A stretch of DNA of 64,000 nucleotides from Streptomyces sp. BK239 (lineage in GTDB: Bacteria > Actinomycetota > Actinomycetes > Streptomycetales > Streptomycetaceae), in contig NZ_SHKS01000003.1 in NCBI RefSeq assembly GCF_004217285.1, positions 1-64,000 on the forward strand, in the 5' to 3' direction. Both the position numbers and the translations under genes were made by a program. The notes beneath the pieces are model-generated. The model did no database searches. It had not been told where the DNA came from and saw nothing but the letters and a program-made list of their open reading frames with translations. This document shows positions 27,385-37,444 of this stretch, piece by piece; position 1 is the first letter of the stretch, and each line of letters starts with the position of its first letter.

Positions 27385-27987
27385 TCAGACGGTCACACCC
27401 TTGGCGCGCAGGAACTTCACCGGGTCGATCGCCGAACCGTAGTTCGGGGTCGTGCGGATCTCGAAGTGCAGGTGCGGGCCGCTGGAGTTGCCCGTGTTGC
27501 CGGAGAGGGCTATGCGCTGCCCGGTCTTGACGACCTGGCCGACGTTGACGTTGATGCGCGAGAGGTGCGCGTACTGCGAGTAGACGCCGTTCGCGTGCTT
27601 GATCACGATGGCGTTGCCGTAGGCCGGACCGTCGCCGGCGCCGTTGCCGCCGGCCTTGACGACGATGCCGCCGTGAGCGGCCATGACCTTGGTGCCGGTC
27701 GGCACGGCGAAGTCCTGGCCGCTGTGCTTGTGCGCCCACATGCCGCCGGCCTGGGCGAAGCTCGCGGACAGCCGGTACTTCGCCACCGGGTCGATCCAGG
27801 AGGCGCTCTTCTTGGCGGCCGCGGCGGCGGGCTTGGCGACGGCAGCGGGCTTGGCGGCCGCGGGCTGCGCGGCGGACGCCACTCCGGACCCCAGCACGAT
27901 CGAGGCGCCGAGAGCGGCGGCCCCGACGGCCGCCCGGGTGCGGAGCTGAGACGTACGGGAGGAACGGGACGTGACGCGCTGGAACAT
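27385..27987 (-). CDS. secreted M23 family metallopeptidase
   Basis: 200 aa. Residues 1-42 form a signal peptide ending in ASAAQ. An Ala/Lys/Pro-rich linker leads to a LytM/M23 domain with zinc ligands in HKHSGQDF and HLHFE, so it should cut peptidoglycan cross-bridges outside the cell. Start ATG 27987 is set by GAGG 8 nt upstream; an in-frame ATG at 27999 has none. Convergent with the TetR gene (26 nt). Its long AT-rich upstream region suggests complex control. Confidence 0.93.
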   Translation of the reverse strand: MFQRVTSRSSRTSQLRTRAAVGAAALGASIVLGSGVASAAQPAAAKPAAVAKPAAAAAKKSASWIDPVAKYRLSASFAQAGGMWAHKHSGQDFAVPTGTKVMAAHGGIVVKAGGNGAGDGPAYGNAIVIKHANGVYSQYAHLSRINVNVGQVVKTGQRIALSGNTGNSSGPHLHFEIRTTPNYGSAIDPVKFLRAKGVTV

Positions 27988-28502
27988 GGAAAACCTCATG
28001 GGTCCGGGGTCAGAGATAACCACCCGACGTGACGTCCGCCGGATGGCCATCCCTTGGTAACCCCCGGGTCCATGTCGCCTCAAATGTGTGACCTACGGCG
28101 GTAGCTAGTACTAAACCCCGAATACGATGACTTCTTGACAGTTGGCCTTTTAGTCCGTTTCTTCGCCAACTCCCACCCCCGGTGGGCAGTTCACCTCACC
28201 CTTTGGGCAACTTGTCCGTTTTGCCGGAATTAGTGTTTTCACTATTCCATCTAGTAACGGACATTTCGCCTGTGCGGCATGTCACCAATGCCTCGCCATG
28301 GGGGACTTCTCCATGTGACGGGCGCTACTCCCTTACGGGCGCACGGAGTTGTGACCCGCGTCACCTTCGACTGCACGCCTCTGTGAGCGGCGTCTCAGCA
28401 ACCGCTACCGTCCGGTAACCCGCTGGTTCCCCTCGAGCCATCCCCATCGATGAGCATGCCCACGACACCCGCAGCCCATGGACGTGAGAGGACCCCCACA
28501 TC
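27988..28502. promoter_or_regulatory. 515-nt AT-rich intergenic region with nested inverted repeats
   Basis: Between two divergent exported-protein genes. Composition from about 28085 to 28265 is much more AT-rich than the rest. GTCCGTT (28214-28220) pairs with AACGGAC (28256-28262), and inside it GGAATTAGTG (28226-28235) pairs with CACTATTCC (28240-28248) around TTTT. A TTGACA box lies at 28135-28140 (plus strand) and GGTTTAGTAC-like boxes occur on the minus strand. No gene is seen. Confidence 0.6.
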
Positions 28503-29138
28503 ATGAACAGAGGTACCTGGATGCGCCGTATCGCCATGACGGCCGTGACCACGGCCGCCGTCACCGCGATGGCCGTCCCGGCCGGCGCCCAGGCCGCGAC
28601 GGCCACCGGCAGCTCCACCGTCGCCACGACGGCGGCCGCCGCGGACGTCGACTACGCCACCTGGCAGGCCGACTGCCAGGTCGTGATGAACCAGGCCCTG
28701 CCTTACCTCAAGCAGCGCATCACCGCCGCCAAGCCGGGCGAGAAACAGGCGCTCGTCCTCGACATCGACAACACCGCGCTGGAGACCGACTTCGGCTTCA
28801 GCTACCCGCAGCCGGCCAACAAGCCGGTCCTCGACGTCGCCAAGTACGCCCAGGAGCACGGCGTCTCGCTGTTCTTCGTCACCGCGCGCCCGGGCATCAT
28901 CGCCGGCTTCACCGACTACAACCTCAAGCAGGTCGGCTACAAGGTCTCCGGCCTCCGTGTGCGGGGGTTGTTCGACCTCTTCAAGGACGTCGCCGCCTAC
29001 AAGACCGCCCAGCGCGCAGACATCGAGAACAAGGGCTTCACGATCATCGCGAACATCGGGAACAGCGCCACCGACCTGTCCGGCGGCCACGCCGAGAAGA
29101 CCTACAAGCTGCCGGACTACGACGGGCAGTTGTCGTAA
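28503..29138 (+). CDS. secreted HAD-type acid phosphatase
   Basis: 211 aa. A signal peptide (about residues 1-32, ending AGAQA) is followed by a class B/class III acid phosphatase HAD domain: nucleophile motif VLDIDNTALE, motif II FVTARPG and the final acidic motif NIGNSATDLSG. It probably releases phosphate from external organic phosphates. GAGG at 28487-28490 supports ATG 28503. A strong shared terminator separates it from clpC. Confidence 0.92.
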   Translation: MNRGTWMRRIAMTAVTTAAVTAMAVPAGAQAATATGSSTVATTAAAADVDYATWQADCQVVMNQALPYLKQRITAAKPGEKQALVLDIDNTALETDFGFSYPQPANKPVLDVAKYAQEHGVSLFFVTARPGIIAGFTDYNLKQVGYKVSGLRVRGLFDLFKDVAAYKTAQRADIENKGFTIIANIGNSATDLSGGHAEKTYKLPDYDGQLS

Positions 29139-29163
29139 CCACGGCGAGCGGACGCAGACATGC

Positions 29164-29199
29164 GAGAGGGGCCGGTGCCCGAAAGCACCGGCCCCTCTC
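29164..29199. terminator. bidirectional terminator between the phosphatase gene and clpC
   Basis: GAGAGGGGCCGGTGC (29164-29178) and GCACCGGCCCCTCTC (29185-29199) make a perfect 15-bp stem with a 6-nt loop CCGAAA. It lies between two convergent stops. Confidence 0.9.
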
Positions 29200-29220
29200 T
29201 CGCGCTCAGTCCCCGAAGGG

Positions 29221-31749
<2,529 letters not shown>

Positions 31750-32178
31750 CGTTAATCGCTCCTCAGAGCGGTCAGGCAGTGGGGGGAACTTCCCCTCCCT
31801 GTCCTTCCGCAGCTTAGTCCCGCAAGCGGGGACCGCTCATTCCAACTGCCGACACCGTCGATGGCCTCCTGACCCCGAACGCCGACATCTGCTCCAACCC
31901 GATGGTGCGAGACGATGTTCCCGCAGGCCAGACAGTTACCCCCATCGCCAGTACGCCGATGGCGAACGTGAGACGTCCTGTCCTGCGTGTCGCCCCCTCC
32001 CACTAGGCATGTCTTACCCGTCGGGACTGACACTCCATGCCGCGCGCCCCGGTTCGCTCCGCTATGGGCGAACAACCTTGCGCCCCCGGACGCCCCCGCG
32101 CGCCCCGAATCCGGGCACTTTGCGCGATCGGGGAAACACCCAGCGTGACTCGCGGCGCTTTTCGGGGTTGCACTTGGC
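31750..32178. promoter_or_regulatory. clpC upstream region
   Basis: 429 nt shared by clpC (minus) and the SCO3374-family gene (plus). A TAAGCT -10-like box for clpC lies at 31811-31816 (minus strand). GTTCGC (32052-32057) and GCGAAC (32068-32073) form a perfect dyad with 10 nt between; the arms equal those of the ClgR box, but the known ClgR spacing is 6. A second GTTCGCCATCGGCG-like half site lies near 31957-31970 (minus strand). No gene is seen. Confidence 0.45.
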
Positions 32179-32850
32179 ATGGTCGGCACAGCCTCCTCCC
32201 TCGTCCCGTCTCCGCGTCGGCCGCTCGATCCCGGCCCGGCCGTCCCGGCCGACCGGGTCCGCGGCTGGTACGAGAACGAACTGGGGTGGGCGACGGTGCC
32301 CGGGGAGCCGGTACGACTTTCCGTGGGCGTGCGCTTCGACGTCCTGGACGTGCCGGCCGTCGCGGGGCACGCGGCGCTGCGGCGTCTGCCGCCGGGCGCT
32401 CCGGTGGCCGTGCGGGGGGAGCGGATGCAGTTCCTGGTGGCCGCGGGCAGCGCGGAGGAACTGCCGGGGGTCCTGCGCTGGCTGGAATGGGAGCCGCTTC
32501 CCCTGGACCTGAGGGCCATCGGCCCCGGGGGCGCCGTGGAAGCGCCTCGGCCCACCGCCCTCGCCGAGCGGCAGGCGCCTCAGGATCACGACGAGCCGGG
32601 CTCGCCTTCCCGACGCCCCAAGACGCCCCCCGCTCCCTGTGAGCGGTCCGCGGAAACGGTGCAGGGGGCCGCCGTCTGGCTGCGGCCCCCTGTGGCGGGG
32701 TGCGAGGTGGAGGCCTCGCTGCCGACGGTGTCGGCGTTGGGGGGCGGTGGAGGCGCCCCCGATCTCGTGCGGCTGGTCAACACACTGGCGACGCACTGTC
32801 ACCGTGTCCGGTTGCTGCGCGCGTGCGCTCAGCCGTTGGCCTTCTCGTAA
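32179..32850 (+). CDS. SCO3374-family protein, function unknown
   Basis: 223 aa. An N-terminal part (about 15-110) beginning around RVRGWYENELGWATVPGEPV resembles the opening of bifunctional primase/polymerase-like proteins, then a disordered Pro/Arg/Glu-rich middle, then a C-terminal helix. No catalytic site is visible. The last 22 nt overlap the 3' end of lsr2 on the other strand, with the stop TAA inside lsr2. This gene-lsr2 pairing is, from memory, conserved in Streptomyces. Confidence 0.7.
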   Translation: MVGTASSLVPSPRRPLDPGPAVPADRVRGWYENELGWATVPGEPVRLSVGVRFDVLDVPAVAGHAALRRLPPGAPVAVRGERMQFLVAAGSAEELPGVLRWLEWEPLPLDLRAIGPGGAVEAPRPTALAERQAPQDHDEPGSPSRRPKTPPAPCERSAETVQGAAVWLRPPVAGCEVEASLPTVSALGGGGGAPDLVRLVNTLATHCHRVRLLRACAQPLAFS

Positions 32851-33164
32851 GCCTCGCGAATGGTCGCGGGAACACGCCCGCGGTCATTCACCTCGTAGCC
32901 GTTCTCCTTCGCCCAGGCACGGATCTGCGCCGTGTCCTGGCTGCCGCCGGAAGCGGCGCGCGTCTTTCCGCGCCCACCCGAAGCACGGCCTCCGGTACGG
33001 CGGCCGCCCTTCACATACGGGTCGAGAAGGCCGCGCAGCTTGTCCGCATTGGCAGTCGTGAGATCGATCTCGTACGTCTTGCCGTCCAGAGCGAACGTCA
33101 CGGTCTCGTCCGCCTCGCCGCCGTCGAGGTCGTCGACAAGAAGGACCTGAACCTTCTGTGCCAC
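32829..33164 (-). CDS. lsr2: nucleoid-associated protein Lsr2
   Basis: 111 aa H-NS-like silencer that bridges AT-rich DNA. The N-terminal dimerisation half starts AQKVQVLLVDDLDGGEADE, and the C-terminal DNA-binding half ends IRAWAKENGYEVNDRGRVP with the RGR AT-hook. In Streptomyces Lsr2 represses specialised metabolite clusters and acquired DNA. The GTG start at 33164 has AAAGGA 8 nt upstream; a longer open frame to 33353 lacks family similarity. Confidence 0.97.
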   Translation of the reverse strand: MAQKVQVLLVDDLDGGEADETVTFALDGKTYEIDLTTANADKLRGLLDPYVKGGRRTGGRASGGRGKTRAASGGSQDTAQIRAWAKENGYEVNDRGRVPATIREAYEKANG

Positions 33165-33236
33165 CGCTTTTCCTTTCATCGATAACGTGAGGGCCGGGGG
33201 TCTCCGGCGTCCGCCGTTTCGCCGCCCCCTGTTATA

Positions 33237-33252
33237 TGCAGTACTGCAGTAC
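33237..33252. promoter_or_regulatory. tandem TGCAGTAC / palindrome in the lsr2 promoter
   Basis: TGCAGTAC is repeated directly (33237-33244, 33245-33252) and creates the perfect palindrome GTACTGCAGTAC (33241-33252). It abuts a TATAAC -10-like box (about 33231-33236, minus strand), so a bound factor would control lsr2. Low GC for this genome. Confidence 0.5.
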
Positions 33253-33389
33253 GTCGGAAAGCAAACCGCTTTTCCCGGGAAAACACAAACCCCCGGTTGA
33301 GGCTCACGTCCGGTCCCGCGCCCGGAAACGTGCGCGTTTCGGACATAGGGCACCCGGGCAAGGCGGGCGGTGCGGAATGGACTCGGCGA

Positions 33390-33923
33390 TCACAGATGCA
33401 GAAGCATCCGGCTGTTGCCCAAGGTGTTCGGTTTCACTCGTTCGAGACCGAGGAACTCCGCGACGCCCTCGTCATAGGAACGCAACAGCTCCGCGTAGAC
33501 ATCGGTGTCGACCGGCGTCTCACCGATCTCCACGAAGCCGTGCTTGCCGAAGAAGTCCACTTCGAAGGTCAGGCAGAAAACGCGCCGAACACCTAGCCAG
33601 CGGGCGGTGTGGAGCAACTTCTCCAACAACTGGTGGCCGACGCCGGCGCCCTTCAGGCCGTCCTTCACGGCGAGAGTGCGGACTTCCGCGAGGTCTTCCC
33701 ACATCACGTGCAGTGCCCCGCAGCCGACCACCTCGGCGTTGTCGTCGCGTTCGGCGACCCAGAACTCCTGGATGTCCTCGTAAAGCGTCACCGTCGCTTT
33801 GTCGAGCAGGATGCCGCCGCGGACGTACGCGTCAAGGAGACGGCGTACGGCGGGGACATCGCTGGTCCGGGCCCGGCGGACGGTGATGGCTTTAGCGCTG
33901 ACTTCAGGGCTCTGAGCTGACAT
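33390..33923 (-). CDS. amino-acid N-acetyltransferase, GNAT family (ArgA-like)
   Basis: 177 aa GNAT protein with the acetyl-CoA pyrophosphate loop around LKGAGVGHQLLEKL (about residues 92-105) and TARWLGVRRVFCLTFEVDFF, which resembles the short glutamate N-acetyltransferase of mycobacteria (Rv2747 type) in the first step of arginine synthesis. ATG 33923 is preceded by TAGCGT with 6 nt between, so it is probably leaderless. The glutamate specificity is inferred from similarity. Confidence 0.8.
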   Translation of the reverse strand: MSAQSPEVSAKAITVRRARTSDVPAVRRLLDAYVRGGILLDKATVTLYEDIQEFWVAERDDNAEVVGCGALHVMWEDLAEVRTLAVKDGLKGAGVGHQLLEKLLHTARWLGVRRVFCLTFEVDFFGKHGFVEIGETPVDTDVYAELLRSYDEGVAEFLGLERVKPNTLGNSRMLLHL

Positions 33924-33932
33924 GTGCGGACG

Positions 33933-34373
33933 CTATCGCCCACCGGTCCCCGTTGCCGAGCCGGGGTTCTCGCCCGTACTGCCCGCTTCCGCGGGCGGAG
34001 GCGGTGGTGTTTGCGGACCTTGGACGATGCGCACCGCGTCGCTGAGTGCCCTTCGCTGTTCCTCGCTCATCATGCCGAAGAAGGCCACGAGAGCCGCGGC
34101 GGGGTTGTCGCTCTGCGCCCAGGCGTCGTTCATCAGCGCGGCCGCGTAGGCGGCCCGGGTGGAGACCGCCTCATATCGATAGGCGCGGCCTTCCGCCTCA
34201 CGGCGGACCCAGCCCTTCTGATGGAGATTGTCCAAAACGGTCATGACCGTCGTGTACGCGATCGACCGTTCCCGCTGGAGGTCTTCCAGGACTTCCCGAA
34301 CGGTCACCGGGCGGTTCCACTTCCACACCCGCGTCATGACCGCGTCTTCGAGTTCTCCCAATGGGCGAGGCAC
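33933..34373 (-). CDS. BlaI/MecI family transcriptional regulator
   Basis: 146 aa. Winged-helix repressor: LGELEDAVMTRVWKW at the start and the recognition region IAYTTVMTVLDNLHQKGWV (about 38-56) are typical of BlaI/MecI. The C-terminal 30 residues are Pro/Gly-rich. No BlaR-type membrane protease lies beside it, so its signal is unknown. GTG 34373 follows TATTGT by 7 nt and is probably leaderless. Nine nt downstream is the acetyltransferase gene. Confidence 0.9.
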   Translation of the reverse strand: MPRPLGELEDAVMTRVWKWNRPVTVREVLEDLQRERSIAYTTVMTVLDNLHQKGWVRREAEGRAYRYEAVSTRAAYAAALMNDAWAQSDNPAAALVAFFGMMSEEQRRALSDAVRIVQGPQTPPPPPAEAGSTGENPGSATGTGGR

Positions 34374-34446
34374 AGCTCAGACAATAGTGGGAGATCCCGC
34401 CCATCGCGTGCCGGACGTGCTCTTTCGTCGGCAAGCCGAGCAAAAA

Positions 34447-34483
34447 GGGCGCACGAGTCCGAGCTGGTCGGAGTCGTGCGCCC
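34447..34483 (-). terminator. intrinsic terminator of the 59-aa gene
   Basis: GGGCGCACGAGTCCGA (34447-34462) pairs with TCGGAGTCGTGCGCCC (34468-34483) with one mismatch. On the minus strand it is followed by TTTTT (34442-34446), a classic intrinsic terminator that is unusual in having a full T-tract in this genome. Confidence 0.85.
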
Positions 34484-34504
34484 AGGTGGGCGGCGGGGTC
34501 AGGG

Positions 34505-34684
34505 TCAGGCGTCGGCCGGCCCGGAGGCCGGGCGGGGGCCCTCCGCGCGCGTGAGGGCGGCGTCGACGGCCGCGTCCTCCTTGGCCTTGTTGGCCCCGCC
34601 CTGTGTCTTCACGATCACCCTGATCACGCCGATGAAGAACACGGCCATGACGACGGGGGGCACGAGCGCGGAGACGTAGTCCAT
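34505..34684 (-). CDS. 59-aa single-span membrane protein
   Basis: A short open frame starting MDYVSALVPPVVMAVFFIG and ending GPADA. One hydrophobic span covers residues 4-27, then a charged tail with a KAKED helix. Support comes from TACTCT 6 nt before the ATG (leaderless), in-frame GC bias at the third position, and the strong terminator 20 nt after its stop. Function unknown; the size resembles regulatory or assembly small membrane proteins. Confidence 0.75.
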   Translation of the reverse strand: MDYVSALVPPVVMAVFFIGVIRVIVKTQGGANKAKEDAAVDAALTRAEGPRPASGPADA

Positions 34685-34796
34685 GGATCCAGAGTAGCCA
34701 GGGCGGGAGGGGATCCCGGGGCGGGGTGGCCGTGCGGCACCCGCCCACCCCCGGGTGGAGCAGCCCCGTCGGTGCGGGGCCGTGTCCGCCCTCCGG

Positions 34797-35531
34797 TCAG
34801 CCGGCCGCCAGCGTCCGCCGCCCGGCGCCCGCGGGCGGTGCGGCCGGCTTGCGGCGGGGGAAGACCTCGCCCGGCGTCGGGATGGGCCGGCGCGACGGCT
34901 CGGGGGCGGAGGGGTTCACCGGGACGGGCCCGGGGCCCGGGGCGGGGGCCGTCGGCTTCTCCGCGGGCTTCTTCTTCGGCTCGTCTGCCGCAGCGACGGC
35001 CCCTGCGGCGCGGAGAACTTCGCCGTCCTCCTGCGTCCGGCACTCCGCGGAACGGCCTCCGGGCAGCGCCAGAAGGCGCGTGCGGGACGCCGGGACGACC
35101 GGGGCGACCCGGGCGGACTGCTGGGCCGCACGACCCGCCAGACGGGCCCGTACGTCCTGCTCGGCGAGCGTCTGGCAGCGTTCGAGGAGCGCCGCGGCCG
35201 CCGGAGAGCCCCGCAGCGCCCGCAGTGCGGCGAGGTCGTCGGGGACGGGCCGGTAGCCGGCGCCCAGCACCTCTTCCAGGAGCCGGAGGTAGCCGGCCGC
35301 CGTGCCGGGCAGGGCGGCTCGGTACCGGCCCAGGTCGGCCACCAGGAAGGCCCGCAGCCGGGCGGCCTCCCGCGCCGCCTCGTCGAGGGACTCGGCGAGG
35401 CGATGGCAGTCCTGGACGTCCTCGGCCGAGGCGGGGCCGGGGTGGAGGGCGAGGGCGAGAGCACGGCGGAGCACACGCAGCTCCTCCGGGCCGAACGCCA
35501 TGCCGCCGCGGGATCCGTATGGCGTGGGCAT
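34797..35531 (-). CDS. conserved Streptomyces protein, function unknown
   Basis: 244 aa. The first 165 residues are alpha-helical, Ala/Leu/Arg-rich with heptad-like spacing (LRVLRRALALALHPG, LARFLVADLGRYRAA-type helices); the rest is a disordered Pro/Lys/Ala tail. No signal or span. ATG 35531 follows TATCGT by 6 nt (leaderless); MAFGPEELRVL at 35501 is another start. It lies about 100 nt upstream of the 59-aa gene. Confidence 0.7.
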   Translation of the reverse strand: MPTPYGSRGGMAFGPEELRVLRRALALALHPGPASAEDVQDCHRLAESLDEAAREAARLRAFLVADLGRYRAALPGTAAGYLRLLEEVLGAGYRPVPDDLAALRALRGSPAAAALLERCQTLAEQDVRARLAGRAAQQSARVAPVVPASRTRLLALPGGRSAECRTQEDGEVLRAAGAVAAADEPKKKPAEKPTAPAPGPGPVPVNPSAPEPSRRPIPTPGEVFPRRKPAAPPAGAGRRTLAAG

Positions 35532-35638
35532 GCGGCGACGATACGCGCTAATCAGACAAGTTCGACATAACGGGCAGGCGTGGCGCATGCGGATTCCACC
35601 GACCGGCCCGCACCCGCGGGCCGGTCGGTGCGCCCCGC

Positions 35639-36436
35639 TCACATGCGGGACACGTTGCGTTCGTAGACCAGGCGCAGACCGATCAGGGTCAGCCAGGGCT
35701 CGTGCTCGTCGATCACCGAGGACTCGCCGAGCACCATCGGCGCCAGACCGCCCGTCGCGATCACCGTCACGTCGTCCGGGTCGTCCGCCAGCTCGCGCGC
35801 CATCCGGCCGACCACGCCGTCGACCTGGCCGGCGAAGCCGTAGACGACGCCCGACTGCATCGCCTCGACCGTGTTCTTGCCGATCACGCTGCGGGGGCGG
35901 GCCACCTCGATCTTGCGCAGCTGCGCGGCCTTGATGCCCAGGGCCTCCACGGAGATCTCGATGCCGGGCGCGATGACGCCCCCGACGTACTCCCCGCGCG
36001 CGCTGATCGCGTCGAACGTCGTCGCCGTGCCGAAGTCGACGACGATCGCGGGGCCGCCGTAGAGCTCGTTGGCGGCGACCGCGTTGATGATGCGGTCGGC
36101 GCCGACCTCCTTGGGGTTGTCGAACAGAATCGGCACGCCCGTCTTCACCCCGGGCTCGACGAGCACCGCCGGCACGTCGCCGTAGTGCCGGCGGGTGACC
36201 TCGCGCAGTTCGTGCAGAACCGAGGGGACCGTCGCGCAGATGGCGATGCCGTCGATGCCGTCGCCCAGTTCCACCCCGAGCAGGGGGTGCATGCCCATCA
36301 GCCCCTGGAGCAGGACCGCGAGCTCGTCGGCCGTGCGGCGGGGGTCGGTGGAGATCCGCCAGTGTTCGACGATGTCCTCCCCGTCGAACAGGCCGAGCAC
36401 GGTGTGCGTGTTCCCCACGTCGATCGTCAGCAGCAT
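35639..36436 (-). CDS. coaX: type III pantothenate kinase
   Basis: 265 aa. First step of CoA synthesis from pantothenate. The ASKHA-fold phosphate loops are MLLTIDVGNTHTVLGLFDG (1-19, catalytic Asp6) and VVDFGTATTFDAI, with the conserved VGADRI between. Last gene of the operon with nadC, nadB, panC and the DUF2520 gene, 15 nt after nadC. Its length matches the family. Confidence 0.96.
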   Translation of the reverse strand: MLLTIDVGNTHTVLGLFDGEDIVEHWRISTDPRRTADELAVLLQGLMGMHPLLGVELGDGIDGIAICATVPSVLHELREVTRRHYGDVPAVLVEPGVKTGVPILFDNPKEVGADRIINAVAANELYGGPAIVVDFGTATTFDAISARGEYVGGVIAPGIEISVEALGIKAAQLRKIEVARPRSVIGKNTVEAMQSGVVYGFAGQVDGVVGRMARELADDPDDVTVIATGGLAPMVLGESSVIDEHEPWLTLIGLRLVYERNVSRM

Positions 36437-36451
36437 GGCCGGTTCCCGCTC

Positions 36452-37444
36452 CTACTCCGCGGCTCGAAGGTCGAGGCCGATGTCCAGGATCGGCGAGGAG
36501 TGGGTCAGGGCGCCCACGGCCAGGAAGTCGACGCCGGTGGCGGCGTACGCCTCGGCGTTGTCCAGGGTGAGCCGGCCGGACGCCTCCAGCAGCGCGCGTC
36601 CGCCGACGATGCCGACGGCCTCCTCGCACTCGCCGGGGGTGAAGTTGTCCAGGAGGATCAGGTCCGCGCCGGCGTCCACGACCTCGCGCAGCTGGTGCAG
36701 GGTGTCGACCTCGACCTCGATCGGCACGTCGGGAAAGGCCTTGCGGACGGCCTCGAAGGCCTGGGCGACGCCGCCGGCGGCGACCACGTGGTTGTCCTTG
36801 ACCAGGGCCGCGTCGGACAGCGACATCCGGTGGTTGACGCCGCCGCCGCAGCGGACGGCGAACTTCTCCAGCGCCCGCAGCCCCGGCGTCGTCTTGCGCG
36901 TGTCCCGCACGCGCGCCTTGGTGCCCTCGAGGACGTCGGCCCACGCGCGCGTGGCGGTCGCGATGCCCGACAGGCGGCACATCAGGTTGAGCGCGCTGCG
37001 CTCGGCGGTCAGCAGGTCACGCGTGCGCGTGGTGACCGACAGCAGCTTCTGCCCGGGCTCCACGCGGTCGCCGTCCTCGACGTGCCGCTCGACCTCGAAC
37101 TCGTCCGTGCAGACGACCGAGATCACCGCTTCGGCGACCCTGAGGCCCGCCACCACGCCGGCCTCGCGCGCGGTGAAGTCGGCGGTGGCCACGGCCTCCT
37201 CGGGGATGGTCGCGACGGTCGTCACGTCCACGCCGAGGGCAAGGTCCTCCTGGATGGCGACGTTGGCGATGTCCTCGACCTCCAGGGGGTCGAGTCCGGC
37301 GTCGGCCAGGAGCTGGGCGAGAGCGGGGTCCAGCCCGCACTCCATGTACTCGTCGTCGCCGGTGCCGTCGCCGCAGGCGCAGCCGTCGCCGCAGCCGCCG
37401 TTCTCGACGAGGGAAAGGTCCTCGGGGGTGCTCACTTCTGTCAC
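36452..37444 (-). CDS. nadC: nicotinate-nucleotide pyrophosphorylase (quinolinate PRTase)
   Basis: 330 aa. Converts quinolinate plus PRPP to nicotinate mononucleotide in NAD synthesis. Conserved TRKTTPGLRALEK and CGGGVNHRMSLSDAALVKDNH are present. Compared with the usual ~285 aa it has an N-terminal extension of about 40 residues carrying CGDGCACGDG and a further Cys in EYMECG, possibly a metal site. GTG 37444 overlaps the nadB stop by 4 nt; GTG 37435 is the alternative. Confidence 0.95.
   Translation of the reverse strand: MTEVSTPEDLSLVENGGCGDGCACGDGTGDDEYMECGLDPALAQLLADAGLDPLEVEDIANVAIQEDLALGVDVTTVATIPEEAVATADFTAREAGVVAGLRVAEAVISVVCTDEFEVERHVEDGDRVEPGQKLLSVTTRTRDLLTAERSALNLMCRLSGIATATRAWADVLEGTKARVRDTRKTTPGLRALEKFAVRCGGGVNHRMSLSDAALVKDNHVVAAGGVAQAFEAVRKAFPDVPIEVEVDTLHQLREVVDAGADLILLDNFTPGECEEAVGIVGGRALLEASGRLTLDNAEAYAATGVDFLAVGALTHSSPILDIGLDLRAAE

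Noticed and set aside
27988..28180. Possible c-di-AMP (ydaO-type) riboswitch upstream of the M23 peptidase
   Set aside because: Such riboswitches precede wall hydrolase genes in actinobacteria and disA is nearby, but I could not find the conserved blocks; only a CCGGGGG-like patch is similar.
33165..33353. N-terminal extension of Lsr2 to 33353
   Set aside because: The extension has no family similarity, covers the promoter palindrome, and the GTG at 33164 has a proper ribosome site.
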